In this document: positions 33,683 to 47,239 of the stretch, one piece after another
How the letters are laid out: each line of letters opens with the position of its first letter
Position numbering within the stretch: position 1 is the first letter of the stretch
Assembly (NCBI GenBank): GCA_963924555.1
Contig: OZ004588.1
Location: 2,914,001 to 2,978,000 of the forward strand
From: Crambe crambe
Taxonomy: Eukaryota; Porifera; Demospongiae; Poecilosclerida; Crambeidae
Length of the DNA: 64,000 bases
Reading direction: 5' to 3'
Notes under the pieces: model-generated
What the model was told of the DNA's origin: nothing
The model's database searches: none
What the model saw: the letters and a program-made list of their open reading frames with translations, nothing else
Made by a program: the position numbers and the translations under genes

Positions 33683-33896
33683 ATGCTTAGACTATTTGAC
33701 GTGAACAACCGAGACATAGCAGACGAGCTAGACTACTGTAGCAACCCAAGCTGCCCTCTACCTCACTCGAGCTCCATCCCTGGTCCTGGCCCTGGCCTTA
33801 CCTTAGAATACGCTGGGGTTGTTCAGTTCATCTGTGATGTCTACGTTGTTCTTGCCATAAAATCTCAGCGCTACAGCTACTTCCTTGGAAACGGTT
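33683..33896 (+). CDS. Possible first exon inside the long-inverted-repeat element
   Basis: The open stretch starts ATG (MLRLFDVNNRDIADELDYC), has a Pro/Gly-rich middle (SIPGPGPGLTL) and a hydrophobic stretch (FICDVYVVLAI), and ends near GGAAACG/GTTAGT, which could be a donor. The start resembles the N-terminus of a death-domain module (LRLFDV, IADEL), but this is a weak impression. It sits inside a mobile element, so it may be captured host sequence. No partner exon was identified. Confidence 0.3.
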
Positions 33897-34094
33897 AGTG
33901 CGTTGCTAAGTTCTAATCAGGCACGGAGTGAATATATGTAGACTTACCTATGCCCTGAGAGGAGGTAAGTATATATGTAGACACCTCCCAGTAAATAAGT
34001 GAACTAGTCTACCTCTAACTGACCAATCAGATTGCAGGAATCAATCAAGCCATGTTCTAAAATTCAATATACATGTAGCTATATTATTGCCAGG

Positions 34095-34275
34095 AGCAGT
34101 TTGCGCATGCGCATTTTTTGCAACCGGTTGCAAAGTGGCGGGCATTATTTAGCGTAGTAGACTGCGGAGTTTTTCTGAGGAGTGACTGTCGTCAACCCAA
34201 TTGAACGATCGCGTAGGGCAGTGCTGTGAATAAGAAAACTAGTCTTGAGTCTTTGTGTACCTGCCTTTGGATCGG
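34095..34275 (+). promoter_or_regulatory. Promoter/first-exon-like block, divergent copy
   Basis: GCGCATGCGCA, TGGCGGGCATTATTTAGCG and a downstream CTGCCTTTGG block parallel the copies at 26700 and 37745. Confidence 0.35.
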
Positions 34276-37193
34276 TAAGCAATGAAAACTCTTGCTTCAG
34301 TGATAACAGATCCACCCATCATAGAGCCATAGATAATCTATGATGTAGGAGATTCACCTCCCCATCCCCTCTCAACACAATACACATAATTTGTTGCATT
34401 TTTGAGATCACTGAAGCACTGATATAGGTAACCATCAATCCTTTTCATATTTGTCTGTTTGATCTTACTCGGTTACTTTCCTTTCACATGTGATTTCCTT
34501 TTGATGTGGTTTTGAGCATTTCTATTGTACTTCCCCTCCCCCCAAGCCTCTTTGTGATTGTATGTACTAGCATGTGTGTGGATTCATGTCCTCTATGTCC
34601 CTTCCCCTTTAGGTGCTTTATGTGTAACTGGCTCAGGAGGTTATAGACCTGAACACCTCATGGCCCACCACTGTCACTTTAGATTTAGATGGTGTGTTTT
34701 GACATTGACTGTTCTGTTTTTGACTTTCTAGTCTTGAGACCCTTTACACATTTAATGTATTTGATATTGTAGTTATTCTCTTGTAGTTGTTTGTGACTTT
34801 GTCAATCTTTACCAATTATTCCATTATTCAGCATAATGAACTTAGGTAGTTGAAGAGCCACATGTAAATCTGTGTATCATAATTATAACTTCTGATTGGT
34901 CTAATTGGTACATCTTCTAATTGCCCCTCCCTCCCCTACATATTCCATGTGTCCCTAGCATGGAAGTGCTGATAGATGTCATGCCCACCACTATTCTGTA
35001 CTTATGACTTTCTAATGTGGACCCAACTAATGTGTATAGAGCGGCAGTACAGGAACTTGACTTTGAATGTTGAAGTGTCTCTCCAGAGAGGTTGTAGCAT
35101 ATAATTGTTTACTTTCTGTTTCGTAATGGCTCCCTCTCTATTGTCCTGTATCAAGCCAATATGTTTTTAAGCTGGAAATAACTTTATTTCGGGAGGGTGT
35201 GCTCTAATAGTCTGTGCATGTTTCAACTAGCCTTAAATCCAGGATTGTTGAAGTCACGGGAATGTAATTACTGTGCATTATTTAGAACCTTGAGCATTAG
35301 ATGCTAGTATGTGTGTGCCCTAATATTATGCCCATAGATCCTTTTGTGCATAATATTGTGTTGTTTATTAGCAATGTGTGGATTCACTTTCCTTGAGTAT
35401 CCTCTAAGATTGAAAGCAAGTACATTTGAACATTAGTTTATTCTTAGATTCTGTTTGCATTTTAGCAATTCTATCTCACAATTGTTACTTGGAAATTTCA
35501 TTTAATGTATCACTTTCTTGAATATTTAATTTTGTGTTGCCAAAATCTACACAGAGTACACACTGTTACCTTATAATGTGATGTGAGCTTATAATGAAGC
35601 TGTTTGCTTGTTGGGTGTGCATCATAATGTGAGATTTATAGAGCCCTTCAAGCATCAGACTGAGAGTCTTGAAATGACAATGTATTAACAGGATCAATAC
35701 ATGTACTAGGGCAATGTTCAACATTCAGTTGACAGCGAGCGAGCAAGCAAGTATTCTTCAACGATTTTCATTTGCTGTTGAGTATCTATAGCAATGTGCA
35801 GCATTTGACAGTGAGCAATTAAAGTAGCTGATAGGCTTCAGTGCTTGATATTGCTAAGAATCATGTAAGTGGTGGCAGGCAGCTGCATACATGCTTACCT
35901 CAAAGCACTTAGATAAGCCTAGTGCCTACAAGCCGCTTAGATAAGCCTCTTGTGCCTGCTGCCCAAAAGGCTGTAGAAATGTTGAGCTTGCTTTGCTGTT
36001 GTGTTATGTAGCTAAGTGGCAGGCAGCTGCATGCATAGAAAGCTAAGTACTTACCACAAAGCACTTGGATATGTCTAGTGCATACAATCCACTTAGATAA
36101 GCCTAGCCATACTATCCACCATGCTATATACAAAGCGATGTAGAAATCAATCAAGCAATTGCAACTGGAGCATGCGCATAAATGCACGCGCAGGGGCGCT
36201 ACTATTGCACGACGACGTAGGTAGGTACGTACGTATGTAAGCCTGGGGCATTTTGGAGTGTAGACCTAGATATATATATATATATTTAAAATTTCAATGA
36301 GTCATGACCTGAGAGTCAGCTCACTCGCTTCGCTCGCTCGCTGCAATTAAGTTAATTAATCAAGATCACCTCCCATCCATTCAAGCCAGTGTTGAAGGTA
36401 CATGTTGAATGCACAACCAAAAGAATGGTGGTTGGTGACTAAGTGCTTTCAGAGGTTAGCGGGTCAGACTTATTAAGTGTGTGAGGACACATAATTCACT
36501 TTCACCACCAAAGACTAATTACGTATTTACTGTATACTGTAGACCTGAGCACTTCATGCCCCCCTGTCATTCTAGACAGTTGATATCAACTATTCTGTAC
36601 TTGATGTTGAGACCCTTTACCCACTTCAGCTTAGTTAATGTGTATAGAGTTGTATAATGTTGAGGTGTGTATCCAGAGAGGTTGTCATATTAGTTGATAT
36701 GATCGTTTATTTTCTGTTTCGCTATATGGTCCCTTTTATTATGTATGGGGTTTTTGAATGGACCATTGGAAAGCATTTCTGGTGATTTCAAGTGGGATCT
36801 ATAAGAATCAAATTATTGATCATGAATCATAATATTAATTATCACATAGTTGGTTAATGCCCTCAGCCTCGGAGTTCCACATAGGACGGTTATAATGACC
36901 TCAAGCTTTGCCCTCGGTCACCGTAATAGCAACAACTCTCAGGTTCCTAAACTAGTGAAACTCCTTGACTTTGTGGAATGACCTTTATACTCAAGTGGTT
37001 AAATGACTGTTGTATAATGTACATACATATGAAGTGTTTCCCTCTGTTTTCCATGTAGATGCTTCAACTTAAGGAATGCAAAGACAATGGAGCACTGACA
37101 TTCTGTGGTGATCTGCAAATTCAGAACTGGGTGCTGTTTGTTTTGTTGACTCCACCTCCTCTCCCCTCCTCTCCCCTGATGTGACACCCACAG

Positions 37194-37268
37194 AGATTGC
37201 GTCCCCCCATGAAGGGATCCAGCTGCTCCTTATTTAAGACCACTTTCACTCACTATCGGATTCTGAAG
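37194..37268 (+). CDS. RLPP exon-like module, copy 2
   Basis: 75 nt between CCACAG and GTATGC, open and phase 0-0, reading RLRPPMKGSSCSLF then KTTFTHYRILK. Followed 222 bases later by the terminal block at 37491. Confidence 0.35.
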
Positions 37269-37490
37269 GTATGCAGAAAAGTCACTTTCTTATTCTGCAG
37301 TTTCCTGTTTTGGTTATCTTGGACATGTGTCTTTTGAATATTTGACCTTGATGTGGCTAATGGAATGTTAATTACCCTTTGATGGATGAGATGATCCCTA
37401 CATAACACTCCCAATCACTATGACCTAAACCTATGGGGTGTCCCTGTAATTAGTCCATGAATGACCTTTTGACCTTTCCAATGTACATAG

Positions 37491-37626
37491 GAGAGGGAAC
37501 AGAAATGGACGTCATCGATGTATTCTCACCAGAGTCTGAAGATGACACGTCAGAAACACTTCTGCCAGCCCGTACAGTGATGACTACAGGGCCACACCCA
37601 CTTATGTCTCACCTTTCATCTTTTTG
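37491..37626 (+). CDS. Terminal exon-like block of the module array
   Basis: Follows ACATAG. One frame reads DVIDVFSPESEDDTSETLLP and continues to a TGA at 37624-37626; phase-0 joining from the preceding module gives a different, shorter open frame. Related blocks at 31903 and 45158 retain QESEDD-like coding but differ in length. The correct frame cannot be decided here. Confidence 0.3.
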
Positions 37627-37744
37627 AACTATTATGTGTACATATTAATATGTGTATGTTGGGTTGAGAGAGTTCAGTATCATTGTTGGTCATGTGATCA
37701 GTTGTATCATCATTCTTGATAATATCCTCCACTAGGCTGTTAAT

Positions 37745-37965
37745 CAATTTTGCGCATGGGCATTGTGATTTTAGGGGGTGGGGCAGGCTGGTTGCATGGT
37801 GGGCATTATTTGCATCAGTGATAGCACATGCATTGAATATTCTGACCAAGAGATCTGTTTGAAGATCGAGATGGAGACAGCTTGCTTGTTGAGAGTCTGC
37901 AGTCGGCGACGAGGTTTCATTCATTCAGATGGAAGTGTTCTGCATTAATAACTGGCATCTGTGTA
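37745..37965 (+). promoter_or_regulatory. Promoter/first-exon-like block, copy 2
   Basis: Closely matches 26720-26915, including the GGTTGCATGGTGGGCATTAT block and the GTAAGTAC donor. Confidence 0.4.
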
Positions 37966-39337
37966 AGTACCTGCAGCCTTTGGACATTTAGGTTAACAAG
38001 TCTTGAATCAGTGATAGCGTCCAACTTGTAAACATCATCCATTGATCCACCCATCTTTAGCAAAAGACATGTTTCACCTGTAGGTGTCTGATTGACATGT
38101 CCAAATAAGAGCCAGTTGCTACATACATATGGTGGGCATTATATGTGACAGTCCCAGTCAGCACATTAGATTATTCATTTCTCAAATCACGCTTTATAAT
38201 TATGAAACACCCTGTTATTATAGATGATTGACATTGACCACTCCTTTACCCAATGTACGTAGTACTTTCTAAATGTTGACACCCTTTACCCACTTAAATT
38301 TAGCAAGAAATTGACTTTTTTCACTTTTTGTTTCACTATGGTCCCCTTTCTATCATCCAACTATTAACCCATAAATATATTGTATGAATTTGATTGTATT
38401 GAGCAAAGAGGAGAATATGGATTCATAATCTGAGCATGTTACTGAAGACCTTTCACCCAGTGCTCACTCGTTCTGAGTGAGTCTGTCTTTCATAAACTAC
38501 TCTGTATAGTTTTTGAATACTGGTTGCCTATGGAGAGCTGAGTTGCTGTTAAGTTTGCCAGTATTTTACATTTTAAGTTGGTGAGTATTAGGACTAGAGC
38601 AGTTGCACTAAATCTATGTAGCCATACCAGCTGTGTGTATGGACAGGTGGTACCATCATACTGGTACTGGCAAGCTGTGGACTGCTCCAAGCCCTTCAGT
38701 GTTCCATAAGACCAGGTAGCACTGGCACACTACTTAAAGACCTTCAATTAGAAATACTGTCCTGGCTCTGTTCCTCTGACATAATGTATTCAGAACTGGT
38801 GGGATTACCTTTCCACAGCAGATTGCTCCAACCACATCATAATGAAGGGGAGACTCCCTAAATTAGTGTTGTGTGTACTAACTGATCCTGTTATGTGTTT
38901 CATTATGCACACTATCACATGTTAATTTCCTCTGGATACCACATATGTACATGCATGCACATCCACTGGCTTGACTAATATCTGTGTGGCAATAGCATAT
39001 CATGCGCATAATTTCTTATGATCCAGGGACTGATTTTTTTGGTAGAGTTGTACTATGTCTAGTATTGGACTTTAGACTGAAGTCCAGGTAAAGGGTCCCT
39101 ATGGGTATGTTAACCATGTGGTCATTACTTGGGGGAATGATAATACTCTTGAGAGTTTTTGCATTGGGAGCATTTAATTTTATATTCCATACAACATGTG
39201 ATATATTAATAACTCACAATCTTCTAGAGAAGAGTAGGGATCTATACATACTAGTATGAGTTACATGATTGCTTGGTGGGTGTGGCTTATTTGATTGACT
39301 CCACCTCCTCTCCCCTCCCCTTATACGATACCAACAG

Positions 39338-39421
39338 AGACTGCCTCCCCTGATGAAGGGATCCAACTGGAACAGTGCTTACACTCACTATCTTCACCCA
39401 AGGATTCTTGATCAACTGATG
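39338..39421 (+). CDS. RLPP exon-like module, copy 3
   Basis: 84 nt between CCAACAG and GTACGT, open in phase 0-0: RLPPLMKGSNWNSAYTHYLH then PRILDQLM. Best preserved of the four for length and frame together with 44830. Confidence 0.38.
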
Positions 39422-41526
39422 GTACGTACTTTAGAGTTATTTGGGTGCAGAAAGGTTGCATTTATATTCTGTGCAATTACCTCCATATCTGAATATTTCA
39501 TCTTATGTGGTTAATGGATTGGTGAGGTATTTACCTCAGCCTGTTTTGATTCCAGGGCCTTCCCTCACACCTCCCAATCACTATGGCTTATATGTTAATT
39601 GATTATGGCCCTTAGTGGATTGACCCTTTGACCTTTGTCCCATCTCATTTTATCACTGGCATAGATAAGTGACACATGGATAGTGTTGAGAGGTGGTTTA
39701 TAGACCTGAGCACCTCATTATTATTCTCAATGGTTGACGTGTGTACGTATCATTCTAATGTTGAAACCCTTTACCCACTCTGGTGTCTAGGTTATTATGT
39801 TAGCACACTTTCAGTCAATAATTATGATCGTTCACTTTCTGTTTCAGTATGGTCCCTTTATAAAGTATTGTAAAACATGAGCTTAGCTTTGATAGGGATT
39901 TGAGAAGGGTGTGCTACAATATGGATTCACAATCCAAGCATGTTAGTGTTACCAGGTAAGTTTTCAGACTGAACCATGTGAATTACAAGTGTTTTCCATG
40001 TAACTGTTGTCAACTATGAAGTGAAATAGAACAGGGACTTGTGTGTGGGTGGGTGGGTGTGTGTGTGATAAGATCTCCCCTCCCAAAATTGCTTTAATGG
40101 TATTGTTTAAGAAGTAATTCTACAGCCTAATGTGTGTATTAAAATTGAAACTATCAAGGATGTCATTAAAGCTTGTTCTGGACTCTCAGTGACAATTCTC
40201 ATCGTATGGCTGTGCTAATTGAGAAGTTACCATGGTACAGGCATTAGACTGCTGCACTTAGTGAGTTTTGAATATCTTGCACTCTCATGTGTACATACCA
40301 TAATGTACTTAACTGTACATTATTTAGAAGTTTCATGTTAACAACCCCAGACAGAAATGAAATACACAATCTCACTTTGTCCCTAGCATGGATAGTGCTG
40401 AGAGTTTATAGACCTGAACACCTCATGCATGCTGTCTTTCTAGACCATTGCTTCAAATGTTTCGTATTCTGATGATGCCATGTGTGCTGGGTGTGCATGA
40501 TAATGAGATAATGTCGAGCATAACCATTGAAGGCCCTTCCTCTGGCTGTGAACTGTCTCTGATTGCTCCCCTCCCTCCCTCTATATATTGTACCATCTCA
40601 CTTCGACCTGACACCACCCACTGTCAATCTAGATATGTTTTTGACTTCCTAGTAACACGCTTTACCCATTTTAGCTTGTACAATTCATCTCTTAATTGCT
40701 TAAATTCATGTAGTCAATCCTTACCAGTTACTCTAAAATGTTATTATTCTTGAACCTTGACAGTTGAAATCCTTAATTGCCAAACCACCAAATTATCCAG
40801 CCACATGATTTTACGACTTTTCCCTGCTGATGGAGTTAGTAGACACAATCATTCTATTCTGTACTCATGCATGACTTTCTAATGTAGAGACCCTTTACCC
40901 AGCTAATGTGTATAGAGTGGCAGTACAGGAACGTGACTTTAAACGTTGAGGTGTCTCTCCAGAGAGGTTGTAGCATATGATTGTTTGTGTTTACTCTCTG
41001 TTTCACAATGGCTCCCATTTAGAGACTGACACATTCTGCCAGCATAGTTTTGGGTCTATCAAAGCAGGAAGCATAATGCTGGCATAATAAGCTATGGTGA
41101 ACTCCATGGTTGATCTTGATTCTTGAATGTATATATCATGTGTGCCTAAACTAGCTATAGCCACTTGACCAAAAGTGAGATTGCAAATAGCGTCATCTTT
41201 CAATACAGTCAAGAGCATAATTGAAGAATAATAGGTCAGTAAAAAAAGAATAATGACTTTATAATTATACAGCTGGAATTAGAGTTGAATAATAGGGAAG
41301 CAAAAAAGCATAATGTGCCAGTCCCTTTTCTGTTTCAATTTGGATCCCTTTCTATTGTCCTGTGAGGTAGCCTCTAGAAGAGGGTGTGCTTAGATTTGTG
41401 AGATCACTAAAACACTGATGTTCGTATACATTGCAGATAGAGCTGTTTTTGACAAACACACCCCCCACCCCCTCCATACTTCTTTTTATTCTAACTAATC
41501 ACTGTATGTTGTGTATGCAATTACAG

Positions 41527-41597
41527 AATGAGATGATGAAGTCCTCAAGGAAGAGGAACAGTCATAATCATTCCTCCAGGAGGCCAAACCCTTACAG
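41527..41597 (+). CDS. 71-nt exon-like module, copy 3
   Basis: Same length and splice ends as copies 1 and 2; reads NEMMKSSRKRNSHNHSSRRP then NPYR. Confidence 0.4.
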
Positions 41598-44500
41598 GTA
41601 ACCATCAATCCTTCTCAATTTTGTCTGTTGGATCCAAGCAGCCCTTACTCGGTTACTTTCTTTTAATTTGATGTGGATTTTGAACATTGCAAATTGTATT
41701 TCTACCATCCCTTGCTCAAGCCTTTTTGTGGGGAACTGGCTCAGAATGCAAGTTCGACAATAAGACCACATATGTGCAGTGGATACCAGTTGCATAGGAT
41801 ACATATAATCAGTACATCTTCTGATTGTCCCTCCCTCCCCTATATATTGCACCATCTCACTTTGTCCCTAGAGTGGATAGTGCTGAGAGAGAGTTCATTG
41901 ACCTGACACCTCATGTGTCAATCTAGATATAGTGAGATGTTTTTGAGTGTTGAGACCCCTTACCTTGTTGAATTAGTGAAATCATTTTGAGCCATGGGTC
42001 ATTCCATATCAATTCAACGAAAGTTGAAATGTGACCCTTTCAGAATTGGATAAAATTTGGTTTGTATGTGAGGAATGATATAATAACCTCTTGTGAAAAA
42101 TGTTTAGTGTGGATACTGTATGGCTTCTCAGCTAGAGCCAATAAAAACCGATAAAATCCGCAATTTTTGGAGCAGTGGCTACTGTTTATTGCACTGTAAC
42201 TTTTGGACCATAAACATTTAGGACTATTAATGAATATCCTGTTATAGAGTGAAATTTTTTTATTTTATTTGATGTTTTATGGCTTCATCCGATAAAAATT
42301 TTGGTGTTGTGCTTAATTAGTAACCTTTGAACCCTGACCAGTTGAAAAATGCTGTTTAGATTTTTTTAAATTTTCACAGACATTCTCTTTGTAACATCCT
42401 CTTGTGATCCTACAAGACAGCCTGTCCTAGACAGGCTATCAGTATGTCCCCCTCCCCCCTCTACTAGTATGGATAGTGTTGAGAGGAGGTTTGTAGACCT
42501 GAACATCTCATGGCATATCCCTGTTGATCTAGAGGTTGACATTGACTATTCTGAACTTGTGATTTTCTAATGTTGAAACTCTTTACCCACTCAGCAGTTG
42601 TGCAGGAATTTGACTTCAAATATTAAGGTGTTTGAGAATCGAATGGGAGACATGCTGCACTTAGTAAGTATTGTCTGAATTTTTTAATGTCTTGATCAGC
42701 ACTCTCGTGTACCATATTTAGTCACATGATATCTTAACACTATGTCATACTTTACGTATGTGCTGTAGTCATTAATTGTGACAGTCCCAACCTGGCAGGA
42801 ATTTCACATACGTACATACCAACCAATGGAGGATATGCTCTAAAGGGTTGTGTCCAATCTGTCTGGGACTATCACACACACTAGCATCATAATACTCAAA
42901 CTTCTAAATAATGGACAGCAGATGGGTTGCATAACATCTCTACAGAGGACAAAAGGTTGGGTCCCAAGTGTGTCAGGTTCCACTGCAATAATCTCTATCC
43001 CAGTCCCAATATGTCTTCTGATTGCCCCTCCCCCCTCCCCCTAATAATTACATTGTCCCATCTCACTTTGTCCCTAGCATCACTTTGCATCTAGCATTGA
43101 TAGTGAACACTTCATGCCCCACCCTTTTCTTTCTAGATGGTTTAACTTTCTATTGATTATATGTGGCTTTATATCATCCATTAAAATTAATTGGAGTAGT
43201 AGCTTTGATAGAGATTTGAGGAGTGTGTGCTACTTTATGGATTCATAATACGAGCATGTTACTGATGGCCTTTTCCCCATGGTAGTTTCATGGTAATTGT
43301 TGTCAACCATGTAGTGGAGTAAATCCATAGTGGACCTTGTATTTTTTATTCTCTATCCATATGTAATCAATGGTCTTAAATTGTATGTTCTATATAGAAC
43401 AGGGATTAATACTGAGGGGGAGACTCACCCATAGTAGTAATATACAATGGCTGATGTTCATGCACCCCCTTTCCCATATTACATATTGGTTCTTAATGAT
43501 GCTCACTCTTGGAGGTATATAATACATTGGATGCTGCTCACCCACCTTCCTGTACTATTACATTGATGCTCACCACTTTTCCCATATTGATTAATGTATG
43601 GTAGTAACACATTGGATGTTGCTCACCACCCATCCTGTATTGCATTCTTAATGATGTGTAACTCTTTGCTTGTCTAGAACATAGCATAAGGCAAATCGAC
43701 CGTATTAATGACACGGAAAGTGTACTGTAGTAAACAAACGTAAACGGAGTCTAAAGAAATGGCTGTATTGAAAAATGTATGGGAAAAGCTTTAAAAAGAT
43801 TTCCAGAGAACTACGTATTTATCAGCTGTAGTATGAAAGTAAGTTACTAGCTCACGTTATCCATCCCTATGGCTCTGGAAGATTACTCAAAAGCTACAAA
43901 AACTGTCGACTAATGGTAGAATGGTAACTGCTACAGAAGTTCTCCTTTTTGTTGGATTCAGATAATAATTCTCAGAAACAGTCTTCATTGGTCTGTGTTT
44001 CATATTGTTAGAAAATCTAGTCGTATCCATCCATACAGTCCTCGCTATAACAAGGAGCAAATTTGACCAAAATTGTGAAGCAGTTTATGACAGAAAAGCT
44101 TGGCTCATGTTTTATAAACTTTGTTATGATCATGTATTTTATGCTATAAAATAGTCTAAAAGTATCTTTCCTGACATATAGTGGAGCAAAAGTTTAATAA
44201 AAGAATGGGATGGACGATTGCTGATATTTGATTTTCAATAGGTGGTCGAAAATAAGTAACGGTGGTCGATTGATGGTGCTTTAGTTGATGTAGTAGATTC
44301 AGGGTTACAAAATTTCAATTATGAGAGAAATGATTTATATGATGTTAAGGAGTTACTTTTCCTATGGTTGTTGTTTGAGGCTTTGACGACCATTATGGTA
44401 CGATGTTAATAGTCTGGTCGAAAGACGATGGTAATATGTTTTGAATACGTTTTGAATACCAGTTGCCTGAGTTGTTGCCAGTATTTTTTAAGTTTACCGT

Positions 44501-44829
44501 ATCAGCATTTAGTAGGACTAGAGCAGTTGCACTAAAGCTAGCCATACCAGCTGTGTGTATGGACAGATGGTACCATCTCGTACTGGTACTGGCAAGCTGT
44601 AGACTGCTCAAGCCCTATAAGGCCTGGTATAACCTTATTCATACCACTAAGGTGTGCAATTACCATTGTTCAGTGATTGTTGAAACTATTTTGTCCTGCA
44701 CTTACTGGGTATTCATTACTCTCTGTTTTCTGCTGCAGCTAAAGGAAAACTGAGATCTGCATTTCGTCCTTGTAAAACTTGGTTGCTGCTGATTTTGTTG
44801 ACTCCACCTCTTCTTCCCTCTTCCCACAG

Positions 44830-44910
44830 AGATTACCTCACCCCAATAAATGGGTCCAGCTGGTCCTTACTGAAGAGCACTTACACACATGGATTCTGGA
44901 TCAATTGAAG
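44830..44910 (+). CDS. RLPP exon-like module, copy 4
   Basis: 81 nt between TCCCACAG and GTATGT, open in phase 0-0: RLPHPNKWVQLVLTEEHLHT then WILDQLK. The terminal block follows at 45158. Confidence 0.4.
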
Positions 44911-45709
44911 GTATGTACATGGAGTTATTCATATGCAGAAAGGTTACTTATTTGCATAATTTGGACCCTTCTATATCAATGATGTGGTTAATGAACCTTT
45001 GATGTGTGAGATAATCCCTACACACTTACCTCAGCCTATTTCAATTCCAGTGTCTTCCCTCACACCTCCCAATCACTATGACTTGTAACTATAGGCTGTG
45101 AATTGATTATGGCCCTGTAAAGTCAATAATGATCCTTTGACCTTTGCCCTTTCTAGGAGAGATGAGGGTTGATGTATCATCACAAGAATCTGAAGATGAC
45201 AAACTCTATCACTTCATGAATTTATGGAGGCTTTAACTCTACCGAGAACCAGTGGTGACTGATCAGCCCACCCATGTGGCAACACCCACTTATATTGTAG
45301 TGGGGTGTTGTCTAATTTTATCATCATTATTTTGTATGAGAGTTCAGTATCATTATTTGATGTGACCAGTTGATACTTTATTGTCAAAATTAATAATACA
45401 CAATAGCTACAAAAAGAAGTTACAACAAAGTCCAAAATAGCACTCCAGTAGGTCCAGTACAGTTCAATTTCAATGTGGTATCAATTCATCAGGTGGTGAG
45501 GCCGTTTGCAACTGAACACTCGATTAGAAAGGAGAAGAAGAGTACTGGATGACATATACACCATATTATTGCTCTCAGGGTGGTGGCACATCCCGCCCAC
45601 ACATGGTTGCTAAGGGGTCATATACTTGCACCATAGATTTTTAACTGCACATGGCTATAAAGCAGCTTAGTAATACCACACACACAAAAAAAAGAAGAAA
45701 GGTCTGAAC

Positions 45710-46040
45710 AGTTTTCGAATTCAAAGTAAAAAGCATTACTTCTCATCAACCACCAAGCTTCACTGGCTGATTTTTGGTTTGTATATAGCTTTCTAGCATC
45801 ACTCTCTAAAAAATTTCAGAAGGGTTTGTTGATATCTATTTTACTTCTTGATTTGGCCCAGAAACTTAAATACTCACTTTTGGGAACTCAAAAAGTAAAG
45901 TAGCTAGATACCAACAAATCCTTCTGTAATTTTGTAGAGAGGGCTAGCTACTAAGAAGCTTTAGGCCAAAAATCAGCCACTTAATTTCAGCAGTCAGTGA
46001 GAAACAATGCCTTTTATCTCTAGAGTAAAAAGATTCAGAT
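45710..46040. mobile_element. Fold-back element, ~120-bp arms
   Basis: The left arm (including GGCTGATTTTTGG and TTTGTTGATATC) is mirrored by the right arm (CCAAAAATCAGCC, near 45966), with moderate divergence. Confidence 0.6.
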
Positions 46041-46319
46041 TCATATCACCTGTAAGAATTAACCATTTTAGTGTGTGTATTAGTGATATAGCTACTACCA
46101 TAATAACACTGTGCAATTTGAAGTCCATATATAGCTATAGTAATTTTGGAGTTTTTAATATTTAACTGTTAGCACGTGCATTGCTATGTGCCACCACTAG
46201 GCCTCGATAAATTATGCTAGCATTATTTTTGAGCATTTTAGGTATGTCAAAGCATAAGCATAATAGGCATCATTTTGAGAATTTTAGGTAATTAATTGCT
46301 TATTAATTTTTATGCCTGT

Positions 46320-46797
46320 AGCCATAGAGTCTGCATGCACAGCAGCATGCAAAGTGGAGTTAGCTAAATGTATACAGGGCTCAATTGCAAGGTTGAGTCT
46401 CTCAGCACTGTCAGGTATTCTGAGCACATGTTATACAGCTGGAATGGCTGAAGCAAGTGACCTTGTTGTTTTTGGTACTGACAGCTCACTGAGCTCAGAA
46501 TTGGAAACAGTAATTATGACATCACTAGACCTATCATTCAAGTACCAGTAGTTAGTCTTCTAGATAAGCTCAGAAAAGCATCCTATAGGAGAGGGCCTTT
46601 CAGATGCAGCAGCTCGTGTTGATCAAGTGAAAGTAGTCACTCGCATAGAAGCTACTAAGACATTGGAACCAATGTCTAGCTCAGTGGAAAGGGAAATGAT
46701 TAATTGGCGTGCAACTATAAAGCCTGCAAAATTGCTTTACTCATGCAACCTTCATCAGCAACAGCAGAGTGCATTTTTCACTGTTATCAAATAGTTT
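46320..46797 (+). pseudogene. Unrecognised coding-like fragment
   Basis: After a CTGTAG acceptor, an open stretch reads AIESACTAACKVELAKCIQG and on to a stop at 46551. After an interruption, a second open part reads EGLSDAAARVDQVKVVTRIE and on to a stop near 46795. Composition is protein-like and not simple repeat, but no family is recognised. It is interrupted, so it is listed as a fragment. Confidence 0.3.
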
Positions 46798-47239
46798 TAA
46801 TTCTCAGCAAACTTCTTCTTTGGAAGACTACATTGAAACATCAACTACAGAAAAGTAGCTAACAGTTTCGTAACAGTGAATGGGAATAATGAGTATAATG
46901 AGTCTCATTTTGTCACAATGTGAATGGGAATAATTAGCATAATGGGTTCAATTTTTTAGCACAATAGGTAGATTTCAAAGCATAATAGGCACTGTGCATG
47001 GGAATTTGAGAATAACATAATAGGGAGAAAAGCTAGCATAATTTATCGAGGCCTAGCCACCACCCTTAAAGAAAGGTTTGAAACATCTGGAGTGGAGATA
47101 ATGTGGGAAATCCCCCTCCCTCAGCAAAATATCGTGGTGCTGCAATCACTGATAGTTGATGTTGTATACATTATAGATGGAGTTTTGTGCCTTTCCATTT
47201 CTTTTGCATCATTACTATATATAGTGTATACAATTGCAG

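Larger units (their letters stand above)
32509..36348. mobile_element. Long-inverted-repeat element, 3.84 kb with ~635-bp arms
   Basis: The left arm 32509-33143 and right arm 35709-36348 are near-perfect reverse complements, starting AATTGCAGCGAGCGAGCG. Each arm contains a TA run, a GTAC-rich run and the same 92-codon open stretch in mirror orientation. Between them are a nested MITE (33143-33606), an open first-exon-like stretch at 33683-33898, and material from the surrounding module array. No transposase is seen. A single arm end is at 15110-15245. High arm identity implies a recent origin or arm-to-arm conversion. Confidence 0.8.
26700..45450 (+). repeat. Array of repeated exon-like modules, function unknown
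   Basis: Several short blocks recur in the same orientation over ~19 kb: a promoter/first-exon-like block (26700, 34090, 37745), a 71-nt exon-like module (27608, 30772, 41527, plus 47240 outside), a module reading DLNTSW (about ten copies), an 75-84-nt module reading RLPP.MKG (31582, 37194, 39338, 44830), and a terminal block with SPESEDD or related (31900, 37491, 45158). Several keep splice signals and open frames; others have frameshifts. This looks like a tandemly duplicated small gene family in mixed states of decay, or a transcribed repeat. No known domain is recognised. The long-inverted-repeat element at 32509-36348 interrupts it. Confidence 0.6.

Noticed and set aside
32661..36187. 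Two almost identical 92-residue proteins on opposite strands (32661-32939 and 35909-36187)
   Set aside because: They are the same arm sequence of a long-inverted-repeat element read in mirror orientation; no domain is seen.
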